A DNA stretch of 64,000 nt from CBDFLD01 sp965249005 (GTDB taxonomy: Bacteria; Acidobacteriota; UBA6911). The position numbers and the translations under genes are program-made. The notes under the pieces are model-generated. The model saw nothing but the letters and a program-made list of their open reading frames with translations. It did no database searches and had not been told where the DNA came from. Location of the stretch: NCBI GenBank assembly GCA_965249005.1, contig CBDFLD010000023.1:248001-312000 (forward strand), written 5' to 3'. This document shows positions 27,577 to 36,320 of this stretch, one piece after another. Every line of letters starts with the position of its first letter. Within the stretch, counting starts at the first letter, position 1.

Positions 27577-28998
27577 TCAGTTCTTCACGCTTTCGAAGTA
27601 TTGCTGAATGTACCGGCTCGCGGGCTCCATGACCCACATGCTGCTGAGTGTGATGTTGAGTTCTTCGCGCGGGTCAACCTCGATGTTGTAAATCTCCGGA
27701 GCGCGCAAGTCCTGAGTGGGCCCCAGCAGAGTATCCTGCTTTTTGAAGTGAATCTTGAACTTCCTCCACTTCACAGCCCTCAAATCATCGCCGACGAAAT
27801 AGAGTACGTGCTCCCGGTTCGATCCTTTCTGCTCACCCAGAATGAAAGCGGACTGGTCTACGCCATCGATCGCACGATCGTCCGGGACAGTGGCCCCGGC
27901 AACCCGTGCCAGCGTCGGGAAGAGATCGAGCATGGCGAATATCTCATTCGACACCCGGCCGGGTTCGATCTTTCCCGGCCATTTGATGATACCGATGGTG
28001 CGCACGGAGCCTTCCAGTCCCGTGCCAAGCTCCCCTCGAAAGGGCCCGTTGTTGCCGATCCAGTTTTCCCGGACACCCGGCCGCGGTACCAGCAGCGCTC
28101 CGTTGTCACTGATGAAACACACCAGTGTATTGTCCTCGATCCCTGACTCTTCGATCGCATCCAGAATTTGACCGACTCGATGGTCGAGCTCGACCACCGA
28201 GTCGGCATAATCCCCGTTTCCGGTTTTCCCCCTGAAATCAGGATGGGGCAAAGTCGGGAAATGGACTGCAATGAAAGAGGTCCAGAGAAAGAACGGCCGG
28301 CCGGAGTCGGCATGGGCCCGGATATATCGCGTGGACTTTTGGGTGATGATCTCGTCCACCATGGGCCGATTGTCGATGTTGAACGGGGTCACCCTGCGAG
28401 CTTCCTGCCCCCGGATGCCTTCCATGAGATGGGCCGAGGTTGCGACACGCGGATCGAAGGCAGGATCGGAAGAGTGGATCGACTCCCGGCTGCTGTTGGG
28501 ATAACCCCACCACTCGTCGAATCCCTGGTCGTGCGGCAGCCGGCCTGCAGCATTCCCCAGGTGCCATTTTCCGTAGAGCGCCGTATCATAACCGGCCGCC
28601 GAAACAATCTCTGCAATCGTAATCTCTGATGGATCCAGACCATAGGGCCGGCCTTGCTTGCGGGGACCGGTTCCGAGACTTCCGAGCAGCGGGACTCTGG
28701 TGGTGCCAGATCGAATGGGCAGCCGTCCCGTCATGAACGCCGACCGGCTGGGGGTGCACTCGGACTCCACGTTGAAGTTCGTCAACCGGAGACCTTCAGA
28801 CGCCAGGCGATCGATTCTCGGTGTGGGAGCTCCTCGGACCGCTCCGCCTCCATAAGCTCCCACATCGCCGTAGCCCAGGTTGTCGGCCATCAGAACGACG
28901 ATGTTCGGTTTCCGAGAGGCTGCCTGAGACCACCCCTCCGGCAAGTCGAGTTGCAACAACCCGATGAAGATAAGCAAAGCCGGAGCCTGTCGTAGCAT
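27577..28998 (-). CDS. Sulfatase, formylglycine type
   Basis: A 473-residue exported type I sulfatase with signal peptide. NIVVLMADNLGYGDVG provides the first metal ligands (second Asp replaced by Asn), and ECTPSRSAFMTGR is the canonical C-T-P-S-R formylglycine signature. GKWHLGN gives the Lys/His pair and FISDNGALL the later Asp-Asn. It differs in detail from the sulfatase at 21.4 kb, so the two probably have different substrates. It lies 65 bp downstream of the oxidoreductase gamma subunit on the same strand, and may or may not share that transcript. Confidence 0.92.
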   Translation of the reverse strand: MLRQAPALLIFIGLLQLDLPEGWSQAASRKPNIVVLMADNLGYGDVGAYGGGAVRGAPTPRIDRLASEGLRLTNFNVESECTPSRSAFMTGRLPIRSGTTRVPLLGSLGTGPRKQGRPYGLDPSEITIAEIVSAAGYDTALYGKWHLGNAAGRLPHDQGFDEWWGYPNSSRESIHSSDPAFDPRVATSAHLMEGIRGQEARRVTPFNIDNRPMVDEIITQKSTRYIRAHADSGRPFFLWTSFIAVHFPTLPHPDFRGKTGNGDYADSVVELDHRVGQILDAIEESGIEDNTLVCFISDNGALLVPRPGVRENWIGNNGPFRGELGTGLEGSVRTIGIIKWPGKIEPGRVSNEIFAMLDLFPTLARVAGATVPDDRAIDGVDQSAFILGEQKGSNREHVLYFVGDDLRAVKWRKFKIHFKKQDTLLGPTQDLRAPEIYNIEVDPREELNITLSSMWVMEPASRYIQQYFESVKN

Positions 28999-29063
28999 TC
29001 CTTATCCTCCAGTTCGCGGCTCATTCACCGGGATGATCGTGTCGCACTTCTAAACGCATTTGC

Positions 29064-29648
29064 TCAGGATGCCACTCCCTGGTCGCGCGCGGTGAGCTCG
29101 TTCATGTCCGCCGCCATGATTCCTTCGAGGATCTTTCGGTTCACTGGAATCAGGTCCCGCCTCCAAACAGGAAGGTAGCTCTCCATTCCGCGAATCAGCT
29201 CATCGACACTGAAGTATTGCGTCACCTTGTTGAACACGCCCAGGACAATCATGTTCGACAGCTTCCCAACCCCTTTGGCCAGCGCCAGATCGTTGAACGG
29301 AACTGCAAGGGATCGAATTTTGGGATTCACCTGCCGATTCTTGATCACCGACGTATTCCAGATGAACAACCCTCCGTCCTCCAGTGCGGGAAGATAGGTA
29401 TCGAACGCGCCACCATCGAGCGCAATGACCATTGAGAACTTGTCCACTATGGGGCTTAAAACTGGAGCGTTCGATAGGATCGTGCTCCCGTCCACCAAGC
29501 CGCCTCGAGTCTCGGGGGTGTAGTTGGAGGTGTAGGACGCATGCCAGCCCTTGGCGACGGCGGCATAGGTCAGCGTCTTCAAGACGGTCAGTACACCGTC
29601 GCCCCCTTTGCCCGCCGCAGCAATCGAAGCGTAGACTTCATCGGTCAT
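29064..29648 (-). CDS. 2-oxoacid:ferredoxin oxidoreductase gamma subunit
   Basis: A 194-residue protein of the POR gamma family (pyruvate/ketoisovalerate/2-oxoglutarate:ferredoxin oxidoreductase, catalytic domain III). AAAGKGGDGVLTVLKTLTYAA and TPETRGGLVDGSTILS are typical. It forms the enzyme with the alpha, beta and ferredoxin subunits encoded upstream. It is 86 bp after the beta gene, the only real gap in that operon. Confidence 0.9.
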   Translation of the reverse strand: MTDEVYASIAAAGKGGDGVLTVLKTLTYAAVAKGWHASYTSNYTPETRGGLVDGSTILSNAPVLSPIVDKFSMVIALDGGAFDTYLPALEDGGLFIWNTSVIKNRQVNPKIRSLAVPFNDLALAKGVGKLSNMIVLGVFNKVTQYFSVDELIRGMESYLPVWRRDLIPVNRKILEGIMAADMNELTARDQGVAS

Positions 29649-29734
29649 ATTTCTATCCCTTTAGTACTCCTGTTCGTAAATACAGTGACGTTCGTGCGTG
29701 CGGCGTGTCTTGGCGTATTTGCGGATAGGGGGAC

Positions 29735-30532
29735 TTAATATCCCTCGGGCGCCTTGACGGTTCCCTGCCTGAAGTACGGTGATATCTCCTCTTCGATTAG
29801 TTGATTGGCCGTGATGGGGGTAAATGTGCGGTCTCCCTTCCAATTAACGTTGCAGTCCCCGAGAAAATCGATCAGCTTGACTCCCTTGATCCCCGCCAGA
29901 TGGACCTCAAATGCCTTTTGGAGGACTTTCTTCGCCTTGAAGATGTTCTTTCCGCTGGAAAGCCTCTGCCGCGAGGCAAACACGCACCCGGGCAGCGGGG
30001 CAACCAGGTCCAGTATGTCCAGTGGGAAGCCCTGAACCTCTTTGTCCCGGCCGTGCACAAACGTCGTCGTGGGAACCACCTCACACGTGGTCGGGCCGAG
30101 TTGCCCGCCGGTCATGCCGTATGCGTTGTTGTTATAGATCAGTACAATGAAATTCTCCCTCCGGGCACAGGCATGGAGCAGCCCGGCAAGCCCGATGGCG
30201 CAGGCGTCTCCATCTCCCGAGTACTGAACCACCACCCGGTCGGACAACACTCGAGAAATCCCGGTAGCAACGTCCGAGGCGCGGCCGTGCGGGGTGGCAA
30301 CCCGATCGACCTTGTGCAGGTACATACCTCCAGTCCCGCACCCCACCCCGAAAACCATGAGGGACCTTTCTCGTAGTTCCAGATCGTGGATCACTTCACT
30401 GAGGATCACGTTTACAGATCCATGTCCACAACCAGGGCAAAAGGTCACCCGGCCCTGTTCGTCGTAGGACTCGGAATCAGGCGATACTTTGCTCGATTCC
30501 AGTTGCGAGTAGTCTGTCGAGGCTTCTGTCAT
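29735..30532 (-). CDS. 2-oxoacid:ferredoxin oxidoreductase beta subunit (TPP-binding)
   Basis: A 265-residue thiamine-diphosphate subunit. FCPGCGHG is near the N-terminus, and GDGDACAIG followed by NNNAYGMTGGQLGPTT is the TPP/magnesium motif. ATG 30,532 overlaps the alpha stop in the arrangement ATGA, implying translational coupling; longer in-frame starts upstream lie within alpha and lack similarity. The enzyme oxidatively decarboxylates a 2-oxoacid to acyl-CoA and reduces ferredoxin. Substrate (2-oxoglutarate or branched-chain) is not resolved. Confidence 0.92.
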   Translation of the reverse strand: MTEASTDYSQLESSKVSPDSESYDEQGRVTFCPGCGHGSVNVILSEVIHDLELRERSLMVFGVGCGTGGMYLHKVDRVATPHGRASDVATGISRVLSDRVVVQYSGDGDACAIGLAGLLHACARRENFIVLIYNNNAYGMTGGQLGPTTCEVVPTTTFVHGRDKEVQGFPLDILDLVAPLPGCVFASRQRLSSGKNIFKAKKVLQKAFEVHLAGIKGVKLIDFLGDCNVNWKGDRTFTPITANQLIEEEISPYFRQGTVKAPEGY

Positions 30533-31590
30533 TTCGCTCCCACCATTTTCTCCAGCTGCGCCATCAGGGCCATCGGTTTGATCGGCGCGGCCGGCTGACC
30601 GTAAAACTCGACCGGGCACACTCCGTTGATGGCAAGCCGTACGTCGACCAACACCTGACCAAAGTTCATCTCTGTGACGAGTATGCCCCGGGCGCGCTTT
30701 CCCAGGTCATGCAACGGCTGGTCCGGAAATGGAAAGATCGTGATGGGTCGAAACAATCCAACCCGGATTCCCTTATGTCGGGCGCGCTGAATCACCTCCT
30801 TGGCAATTCGAGCCATGATGCCGAAAGCCACGATGATCCAATCGGCATCATCGGTCAGGAACTGCTCATAACGGCATTCTTTGTCGCGCATGACCTCGTA
30901 CTTGCGCTGCAGCCGGTAGCAGGTCTCGGTATCGGCTTCCGGCGTTTCGTAGCTCGTCACCAGCACCGGCGAGCCCTCCGGGTGGTCGAGACTCCAATCC
31001 GGCGGCGGACCCTGCACGTGTTGACGGTCAAAGCTGACGGGCTCCATCATATTGGCCATCGTCCCGTCGATCACCACAAACACGGGGGTCCGATACCGGT
31101 CGGCCAGATCGAAGGCGTCGAAGGTCAATTCCGCGCATTCCTGACACGACTCCGGCGCCAGGATCGGAAGATGGTAGTCTCCATTTCCGCCCCCCTTGAG
31201 CATTCTGATATCGCTTTGAGCCGGGAGCAGGCCGGCCGATACTCCCACATGCGCCCGTGTCAACGCCCCCACCACGATTGGGAGCTCTGCTCCCGCAGCG
31301 TTGGTCAACCCGTCGACCATCAGGGTGAGGCCCGGCCCAACGGAGGCTGTCATGCACCGCCGCCCGGCGGCGGCGGCGCCGAAACAGGCCATGATCGAGC
31401 TGATCTCGTCGTTGAGCTGCTGGAAGACCCCGCCCCTCTTCGGAATTTCCTGGGAAACGTATTCGAGCAACTCCGTCTGAGGAGTAATCGGATAGCCGGC
31501 GAAGTAGTGGCATCCAGCCGAAACCGCACCCAACCCAATGGCGTGGGCGCCATACATCAGCTTCGGTTCAGACCGCTGCGACTGTGCCAT
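30529..31590 (-). CDS. 2-oxoacid:ferredoxin oxidoreductase alpha subunit
   Basis: A 353-residue alpha subunit containing the PFOR N-terminal pyrimidine domain (GAHAIGLGAVSAGCHYFAGYPITPQTE, NDEISSIMACFGAAAAG) and the C-terminal domain with IVAFGIMARIAKEVIQ. ATG 31,590 has GGGAGG at about 8 nt and overlaps the ferredoxin gene by 23 bp; the longer frame to 31,638 lies wholly inside the ferredoxin. The tight overlap on both sides indicates coupled synthesis of the subunits in stoichiometric amounts. Confidence 0.92.
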   Translation of the reverse strand: MAQSQRSEPKLMYGAHAIGLGAVSAGCHYFAGYPITPQTELLEYVSQEIPKRGGVFQQLNDEISSIMACFGAAAAGRRCMTASVGPGLTLMVDGLTNAAGAELPIVVGALTRAHVGVSAGLLPAQSDIRMLKGGGNGDYHLPILAPESCQECAELTFDAFDLADRYRTPVFVVIDGTMANMMEPVSFDRQHVQGPPPDWSLDHPEGSPVLVTSYETPEADTETCYRLQRKYEVMRDKECRYEQFLTDDADWIIVAFGIMARIAKEVIQRARHKGIRVGLFRPITIFPFPDQPLHDLGKRARGILVTEMNFGQVLVDVRLAINGVCPVEFYGQPAAPIKPMALMAQLEKMVGAK

Positions 31591-31852
31591 CTGGTGGAAC
31601 CTCCCTTGGGGTTTTGAAGCGGAATACTTCGATCGCACGGTCCGGGCAAATCAGAGCACAGAGGTTGCATGCAATACACCGGGTCATGTCAGAGACTCCA
31701 ACCAGCCGGTACCCTTTCCCGTTGACTCGATCCACCGTTTCGATGATGTCGACCGGACACTCCGGTATACAGAGGTCGCACCCCTTGCAACGCTCGTCCA
31801 GAATCACGATATAGCCAAGCTGGCGCGAACCCTGGCTCTTTTGCTCCGTCAC
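31568..31852 (-). CDS. 2-oxoacid:ferredoxin oxidoreductase delta subunit (2x[4Fe-4S] ferredoxin)
   Basis: A 94-residue ferredoxin-type subunit with two 4Fe-4S motifs, CKGCDLCIPECP and CIACNLCALICP. GTG 31,852 overlaps the reductase stop by four bases (GTGA). A much longer frame extends upstream, but it lies entirely inside the preceding gene and is a shadow. This subunit passes electrons from the TPP site to free ferredoxin. Gene order delta-alpha-beta-gamma matches known four-subunit enzymes. Confidence 0.93.
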   Translation of the reverse strand: MTEQKSQGSRQLGYIVILDERCKGCDLCIPECPVDIIETVDRVNGKGYRLVGVSDMTRCIACNLCALICPDRAIEVFRFKTPREVPPDGTVAAV

Positions 31853-32826
31853 ACGGCTCCCCTCTCTGCGAGCTCGCGCCCGTGCGCATCCACTGATTTC
31901 AACATCGCGTACAGTATCTGGTTGATGGGCGTCGGGATCCCGTGCTCCTCTCCCCTTCGAACCACGATCCCGGAAATGGCTTCGTGCTCGAGCCGTCGTC
32001 CCATTTTCCGATCGGTGAGCATCGAGGTTGGCGCATCTCCCATCCTCGCCGCGTGTTCCAACATGTTTTGGATCTCTTGCTCGCTGACCTCCAGTCCCTG
32101 AGCTTTCCCCACCACCGCCACTTCGCGCATCGCCTCCTCGGCCAGATGCCTTGCTTCCGGTAGTGCCAGCACCTCCCGGATGGTAGCGCCGGTCAGGCAG
32201 GTGAGAGCGTTGAAGCTGGCGTTCCAGACCAGCTTCATCCATAAGACCTTCCGAATGCCGCGCGAGACTTCGACCGTGATCCCAGCGTGGGAAAGCACCT
32301 CGGCGATCTGATCCGGGCGATACAAGTCGCCTGGAGACCCGTTATCTGCGCCGTCCTCCGAGGTCGGATCGGCCTGACCGATGACGAGTTGCCCACCGTA
32401 GAGATGTGAGATGCGGCCCGGTGCCTGCAGGCTCACGTTGACAAAGGCCGACGCAGCCACGACTCTTTCCGGCCCCAGTCGCTCCGCCAGAATCTCTGCG
32501 TTGTCGACTCCGTTTTGTACCGACAGGACCGATGAAGCCTCACCCATCAGGGAAGCCAGGGGCTCGACAAGAGATGCCGTATCGTACGATTTCACGCATA
32601 GAAGGGTCAGGTCAACTTGACCGATGCTTCGCGGATCGCTCGTACAACGAACCTCCGGCAGCGAAACCTCCGCTATCCCCGCTGCGGAGCTCATGTGCAG
32701 CCCGTTTTTTTGAAGTGCTTCCAGGTTTTTACCCCTGGCAATGAAGTGCACCTCGTGCCCAGCCTTGGCCAGCAAAGCGCCATAGAATCCGCCAATGGCC
32801 CCCGTTCCAAAAACTGCAATCTTCAT
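31849..32826 (-). CDS. panE: 2-dehydropantoate 2-reductase family protein (PanE/ApbA)
   Basis: A 325-residue NADPH-dependent reductase. MKIAVFGTGAIGGFYGALLAKAGHEV is the Rossmann fold, and KVLWMKLVWNASFNALTCLTG is the PanE substrate motif with the catalytic Lys. A C-terminal helical domain follows. In pantothenate synthesis it makes pantoate from ketopantoate. Here it is locked by a GTGA overlap into an operon with a 2-oxoacid oxidoreductase and an MFS carrier, so it could instead act on another 2-oxoacid in that catabolic pathway. Confidence 0.85.
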   Translation of the reverse strand: MKIAVFGTGAIGGFYGALLAKAGHEVHFIARGKNLEALQKNGLHMSSAAGIAEVSLPEVRCTSDPRSIGQVDLTLLCVKSYDTASLVEPLASLMGEASSVLSVQNGVDNAEILAERLGPERVVAASAFVNVSLQAPGRISHLYGGQLVIGQADPTSEDGADNGSPGDLYRPDQIAEVLSHAGITVEVSRGIRKVLWMKLVWNASFNALTCLTGATIREVLALPEARHLAEEAMREVAVVGKAQGLEVSEQEIQNMLEHAARMGDAPTSMLTDRKMGRRLEHEAISGIVVRRGEEHGIPTPINQILYAMLKSVDAHGRELAERGAV

Positions 32827-32848
32827 GCTCTCTATTGTACTCCCCGTT

Positions 32849-34165
32849 TCATGAAGCTTGAGCGGTTACCTCTTCTTTACCTACGAACTTCCACAGAATT
32901 CCGGCCACGAGGCCAAAGATCCCGGCCACAACCCAGGCCGTCTGCCACCCATAGCCCTCCTTGATGATCGGGGTCAAGGTCGGGGAGACGGCTCCTGCCA
33001 GATTGGTTCCCATGTTCATCAACGCGCCGACCGTGGCCGAATGGGAAGGCACGATCTCGACCACCGTCGCCCAGTAGGAGCTCACGCTCAAGCCACTGAG
33101 GCCGAGTGCCAAAGAGAGCGTCGCCACCGCGATATAATCGTTTTCGGTCGTTCCGCCCAGAAGCACCAGTGGAAAACCCGACAGGAGCCCTGTCATGGCA
33201 ACCATTCTGCGCGATTTCGCCTTTCCAAATCGCGGCACCATCCAATCGCTCAAGAATCCACCGAGGGGCGAAGTCACCGACACTGCCAAGAAAGGAAAGA
33301 TCGCGAGGAAGGAACCTCCGACCTCCCCGAAACCGCGTTCGTCAGTCAAATAGCGAAAGAACCAGGAAAAGTAGACAAAGACGAAGTAACCAACGCAGGC
33401 ATAACTGAGCGTGAGCAGCCAGACATCGGAGTTGCGCAGAATCTGCCGCCAAGGGGTGCGTGATGGGTCGGCCGCCAGGCCCGTTTCGTGAGAGACATCC
33501 GACAGAAGCTCGAGCTCCGGAGCACCAATGCCCGGATGCGCTCGGGGATGATCGGTCACGTTGGTGAAGAAGAAAAACGCCAGGACGAGTCCGAGAGCCG
33601 CACATACGTAGAAACTCATTTCCCATCCAAACGAAATCATCAACCAGGCAATGAAAGGCGGCGTGAGGGTCGAACCGACTCCTATGCCGGCGAAAAGGAC
33701 CCCTGCCGCTTTGCCCCGCTCCTGCGGCGGAAACCATCGACCCAGCAACGCATTCGAGCAAGGATAGGCGGCCGCCTCCCCGATTCCAATGAGAAAGCGC
33801 ACCACGCAAATGGCGGGAACCACACCCAGCAGCGAGGCCAGAAAACTCGTGCCGGCCCATGCCGTCAGCGCGGTGAAAACCGACCACCATACGAGGACGA
33901 AAGTCAGAACCCTGCGGTAACCAAACCGGTCTCCGAGCCAACCGGCCGGAATCTGGAAGAGGGCATAACCGATCATGAAAGCACTGAAAATGGTTCCGAA
34001 CTCGCGATCGCTCAGACCGAAGGACTCCGACATCGGCTTTCCGGCGACAGAGATATTGATCCGGTCCAGATAAGTCACGACGCTGATCAAGAACAGAAAG
34101 CCTAGAACCTTCCAGCGCACGCCGGACCGATTCTCAGAGGTCATGGGGGGCTCCATTTGCGCCAT
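32849..34165 (-). CDS. MFS transporter, anion:cation symporter (hexuronate/phthalate-like) family
   Basis: A 438-residue major facilitator with 12 membrane segments. YLDRINISVAG in helix 1, FSAFMIGYALFQIPAGWLGDRFGYR (loop 2-3 signature) and GIGEAAAYPCSNALLGRWFPPQERGKAAG are typical of the ACS family, which imports organic anions such as glucarate, galactonate or phthalate. ATG 34,165 has AAGGA at 5 nt. It is 22 bp upstream of panE and probably heads the six-gene operon, suggesting import of an organic acid that is turned into a 2-oxoacid. Confidence 0.9.
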   Translation of the reverse strand: MAQMEPPMTSENRSGVRWKVLGFLFLISVVTYLDRINISVAGKPMSESFGLSDREFGTIFSAFMIGYALFQIPAGWLGDRFGYRRVLTFVLVWWSVFTALTAWAGTSFLASLLGVVPAICVVRFLIGIGEAAAYPCSNALLGRWFPPQERGKAAGVLFAGIGVGSTLTPPFIAWLMISFGWEMSFYVCAALGLVLAFFFFTNVTDHPRAHPGIGAPELELLSDVSHETGLAADPSRTPWRQILRNSDVWLLTLSYACVGYFVFVYFSWFFRYLTDERGFGEVGGSFLAIFPFLAVSVTSPLGGFLSDWMVPRFGKAKSRRMVAMTGLLSGFPLVLLGGTTENDYIAVATLSLALGLSGLSVSSYWATVVEIVPSHSATVGALMNMGTNLAGAVSPTLTPIIKEGYGWQTAWVVAGIFGLVAGILWKFVGKEEVTAQAS

Positions 34166-34424
34166 TTCGTCCTTTTTCGAGCATCGCTGCAAAGCCGGGC
34201 GATCGACCCAATCTCATCCACCACATAGTCGCGTATCTGAACCGTTTTCGAGGCCAGGCTCGGAAACTGCTTCCCTTGGACTCCACTTACTTTCCAGTTA
34301 GTATACCGACGAACTGCTGTTGTTGTCACACTCTTTGGCCGGAGCGGCGTTGGAGTAACGGGTCTGAGATAGCGACAAAGCTCCCCGTGGTCCCCTGCCA
34401 ATACTGTAAAGAAAGGCCAGGCTC

Positions 34425-36200
34425 ATGCAACATCGTTCCGTTGGGATACTTTTTCTCTTCTGTTCCGCTTTCGTTGCTTCGGTCTTCTGCTCGGAAAGCC
34501 AGAGCCAGGATCACGGTTCCAAACCTCAGGTCCGATACAACGTCATGGTGCCCATGCGCGATGGGGTTCGGTTGGCGACCGACATCTATTTCCCCACGGG
34601 CCCGGGACCCTTCCCTGTCATCCTGGAACGAGACCCCTACAGCAATGGCACGGAGGGAAATTACTATCTTGAAAAGGGGCAGTTCTGGGCATCGCATGGG
34701 TACTGTTTTCTCCACCAAGATGTCCGAGGGCGCCACGATTCCGAGGGTGCCTGGTACGCTTTCATGAACGAAGCGGCCGACGGTTACGATGCAATTCACT
34801 GGGCCGGCCAGCAGCCATGGTCCAATGGAAAGGTTGCCACGGTGGGGGGTTCCTATATGGCCTTCGATCAGTGGCAGGCCGCGTCGCTGCAAAGTCCCTA
34901 TCTGCAATCGATGATCCCGATGTTCAGCCCCCTCGATATCTACGGAGACATGCATCCAGGCGGGGCATTCGAAATCACCCGCATCGTGTGGACACTGCGG
35001 ATGAACGGACGAACCAGCCAGAACTTCCAATACGACTGGGCGGAGGCGCTCCTTCACACCCCGTTGATCACCATGGACCGGACGCTGGGACAGCAATCCC
35101 CGGTCTGGCAGGATTGGGTTTCTCATGAAAGCTACGGACCATACTGGGAACCTCTCGACCTGAAGCGTCGACTCGGAGAAATCGACGTCCCGGTGTTTCA
35201 CATCGGAGGGTGGTTTGACACTTTTCTGCGCTCGACCCTGGCTGCCTACACGGGAATGGCCTCGCAGGCGAAGGGCCGAGCCCGAAGCCAAAAGATGTTG
35301 ATCGGTCCGTGGCCTCATACGGGAAATCCAGGAAGAAAGGCGGGCGACGTCGATTTTGGGCCCGCGGCTCGAATAGATCTGAACCGCCTCCAGCTTTCGT
35401 GGATGGAGCACACACTGAGGGGACTCGACAACGAAGTCCCGACCGAGGACCCTATTCGGATCTTTGTAATGGGAGAGAACTTGTGGCGTTCTGAGAGCGA
35501 ATGGCCGCTGGCCCGGACACGATACGAACGCTTGTACCTTCACAGCAACGGTGCGGCAAACACACTTTCAGGCGACGGAACTTTGAGCCGTTCTCTGCCG
35601 GCGAAGGAAACAGCGGATCAGTTCACCTACGATCCCAAAAAGCCGGTCCCGACAAGGGGGGGTAGCCTGCCGGGCTCCAACCCCGGTATGGAGTCAGGCC
35701 CCCACGATCAAACCAAGATCGAGCAGAGAACCGACGTTCTGGTCTACACGACGGAGCCGCTACAAGAAGATCTGGAGGTCACGGGACCGTTATCGATGAC
35801 CCTTTATGCCGCTTCCTCGGCGCGGGACACCGACTTTACCGCCAAGCTGGTCGACGTATACCCGGACGGCCGGGCAATAGGATTGGTAGACAGTATTATC
35901 CGCGCGCGATACCGGAATTCACGAACGGAGCCCGAACCAATCGAGCCCGGCAAGATTTATGGTTATGAAATCGACCTGGTGGCAACCAGCAACGTCTTCA
36001 AGAAAGGCCATCGAATCCGAATCGAGATCTCGAGCAGCAACTTCCCCCGCTTCAGCCGCAACTTCCCCCGCTTCAGCCGCAACTTCAACACCGGAAACCC
36101 CGTGGCAACCGATACCGAGCTGCGCGTCGCGGACCAGACGATCCACCACGACAGCCAACACCCGTCACACATCACACTCCCGGTGATACCAAATAAGTAG
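34425..36200 (+). CDS. CocE/NonD family hydrolase with internal 7-residue duplication, second of three
   Basis: A 591-residue exported S15-type hydrolase. After the signal peptide, MVPMRDGVRLATDIYFP opens the catalytic domain; GGSYMAFDQWQAAS carries the nucleophile Ser (about residue 144), and HIGGWFDTFLRST and GPWPHTG the Asp and His. The C-terminal PepX_C jelly roll contains IRIEISSSNFPRF; here a 21-bp unit is tandemly duplicated (36,040-36,081), giving an extra FPRFSRN before NTGNP. The catalytic residues are intact, so it may still be active. Confidence 0.9.
   Translation: MQHRSVGILFLFCSAFVASVFCSESQSQDHGSKPQVRYNVMVPMRDGVRLATDIYFPTGPGPFPVILERDPYSNGTEGNYYLEKGQFWASHGYCFLHQDVRGRHDSEGAWYAFMNEAADGYDAIHWAGQQPWSNGKVATVGGSYMAFDQWQAASLQSPYLQSMIPMFSPLDIYGDMHPGGAFEITRIVWTLRMNGRTSQNFQYDWAEALLHTPLITMDRTLGQQSPVWQDWVSHESYGPYWEPLDLKRRLGEIDVPVFHIGGWFDTFLRSTLAAYTGMASQAKGRARSQKMLIGPWPHTGNPGRKAGDVDFGPAARIDLNRLQLSWMEHTLRGLDNEVPTEDPIRIFVMGENLWRSESEWPLARTRYERLYLHSNGAANTLSGDGTLSRSLPAKETADQFTYDPKKPVPTRGGSLPGSNPGMESGPHDQTKIEQRTDVLVYTTEPLQEDLEVTGPLSMTLYAASSARDTDFTAKLVDVYPDGRAIGLVDSIIRARYRNSRTEPEPIEPGKIYGYEIDLVATSNVFKKGHRIRIEISSSNFPRFSRNFPRFSRNFNTGNPVATDTELRVADQTIHHDSQHPSHITLPVIPNK
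36040..36081 (+). repeat. Two tandem 21-bp units inside an S15 hydrolase gene
   Basis: The unit AACTTCCCCCGCTTCAGCCG plus one base is repeated exactly in frame. Relatives normally have one copy of the SSNFPRFxRNxNTG segment, so this looks like recent slippage. Confidence 0.9.
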
Positions 36201-36280
36201 GGACGTTCCCCACGTTTACCGGGTTTTTCGGGAATGTTCGCGAAAAACTAGGTAAACGTGGTGAACGTCCCCAATTTTTT
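36200..36280 (+). terminator. Long hairpin with U-run after the S15 hydrolase, also a repeat-like palindrome
   Basis: Arms of about 31 nt (GGGACGTTCCCCACGTTTAC and onward, 36,200-36,230) pair with 36,241-36,271 with about three mismatches around a 10-nt loop. T6 follows three bases later, which fits Rho-independent termination of the plus-strand gene whose stop codon forms the first stem base. The stem is far longer than a usual terminator, so it may be a mobile REP/ITR-type palindrome used as one. Confidence 0.65.
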
Positions 36281-36287
36281 CTGTGTG

Positions 36288-36318
36288 GCTGATCGCTGAG
36301 AGCTGACCGCTGAAAGCT
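36288..36318. repeat. Degenerate CAGCT/CGCTGA repeat
   Basis: GCTGATCGCTGAGAGCTGACC GCTGAAAGCT resembles the flanks of the REP palindromes at 11.9 and 20.6 kb, without their GC-rich core. It lies between the terminator hairpin and the end of the deiodinase-like gene. Confidence 0.45.
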
Positions 36319-36320
36319 CC

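Noticed and set aside
31853..32242. Long N-terminal extension of the ferredoxin subunit
   Set aside because: It is entirely inside the panE gene in another frame; GTG 31,852 with GTGA overlap fits a 94-residue ferredoxin.
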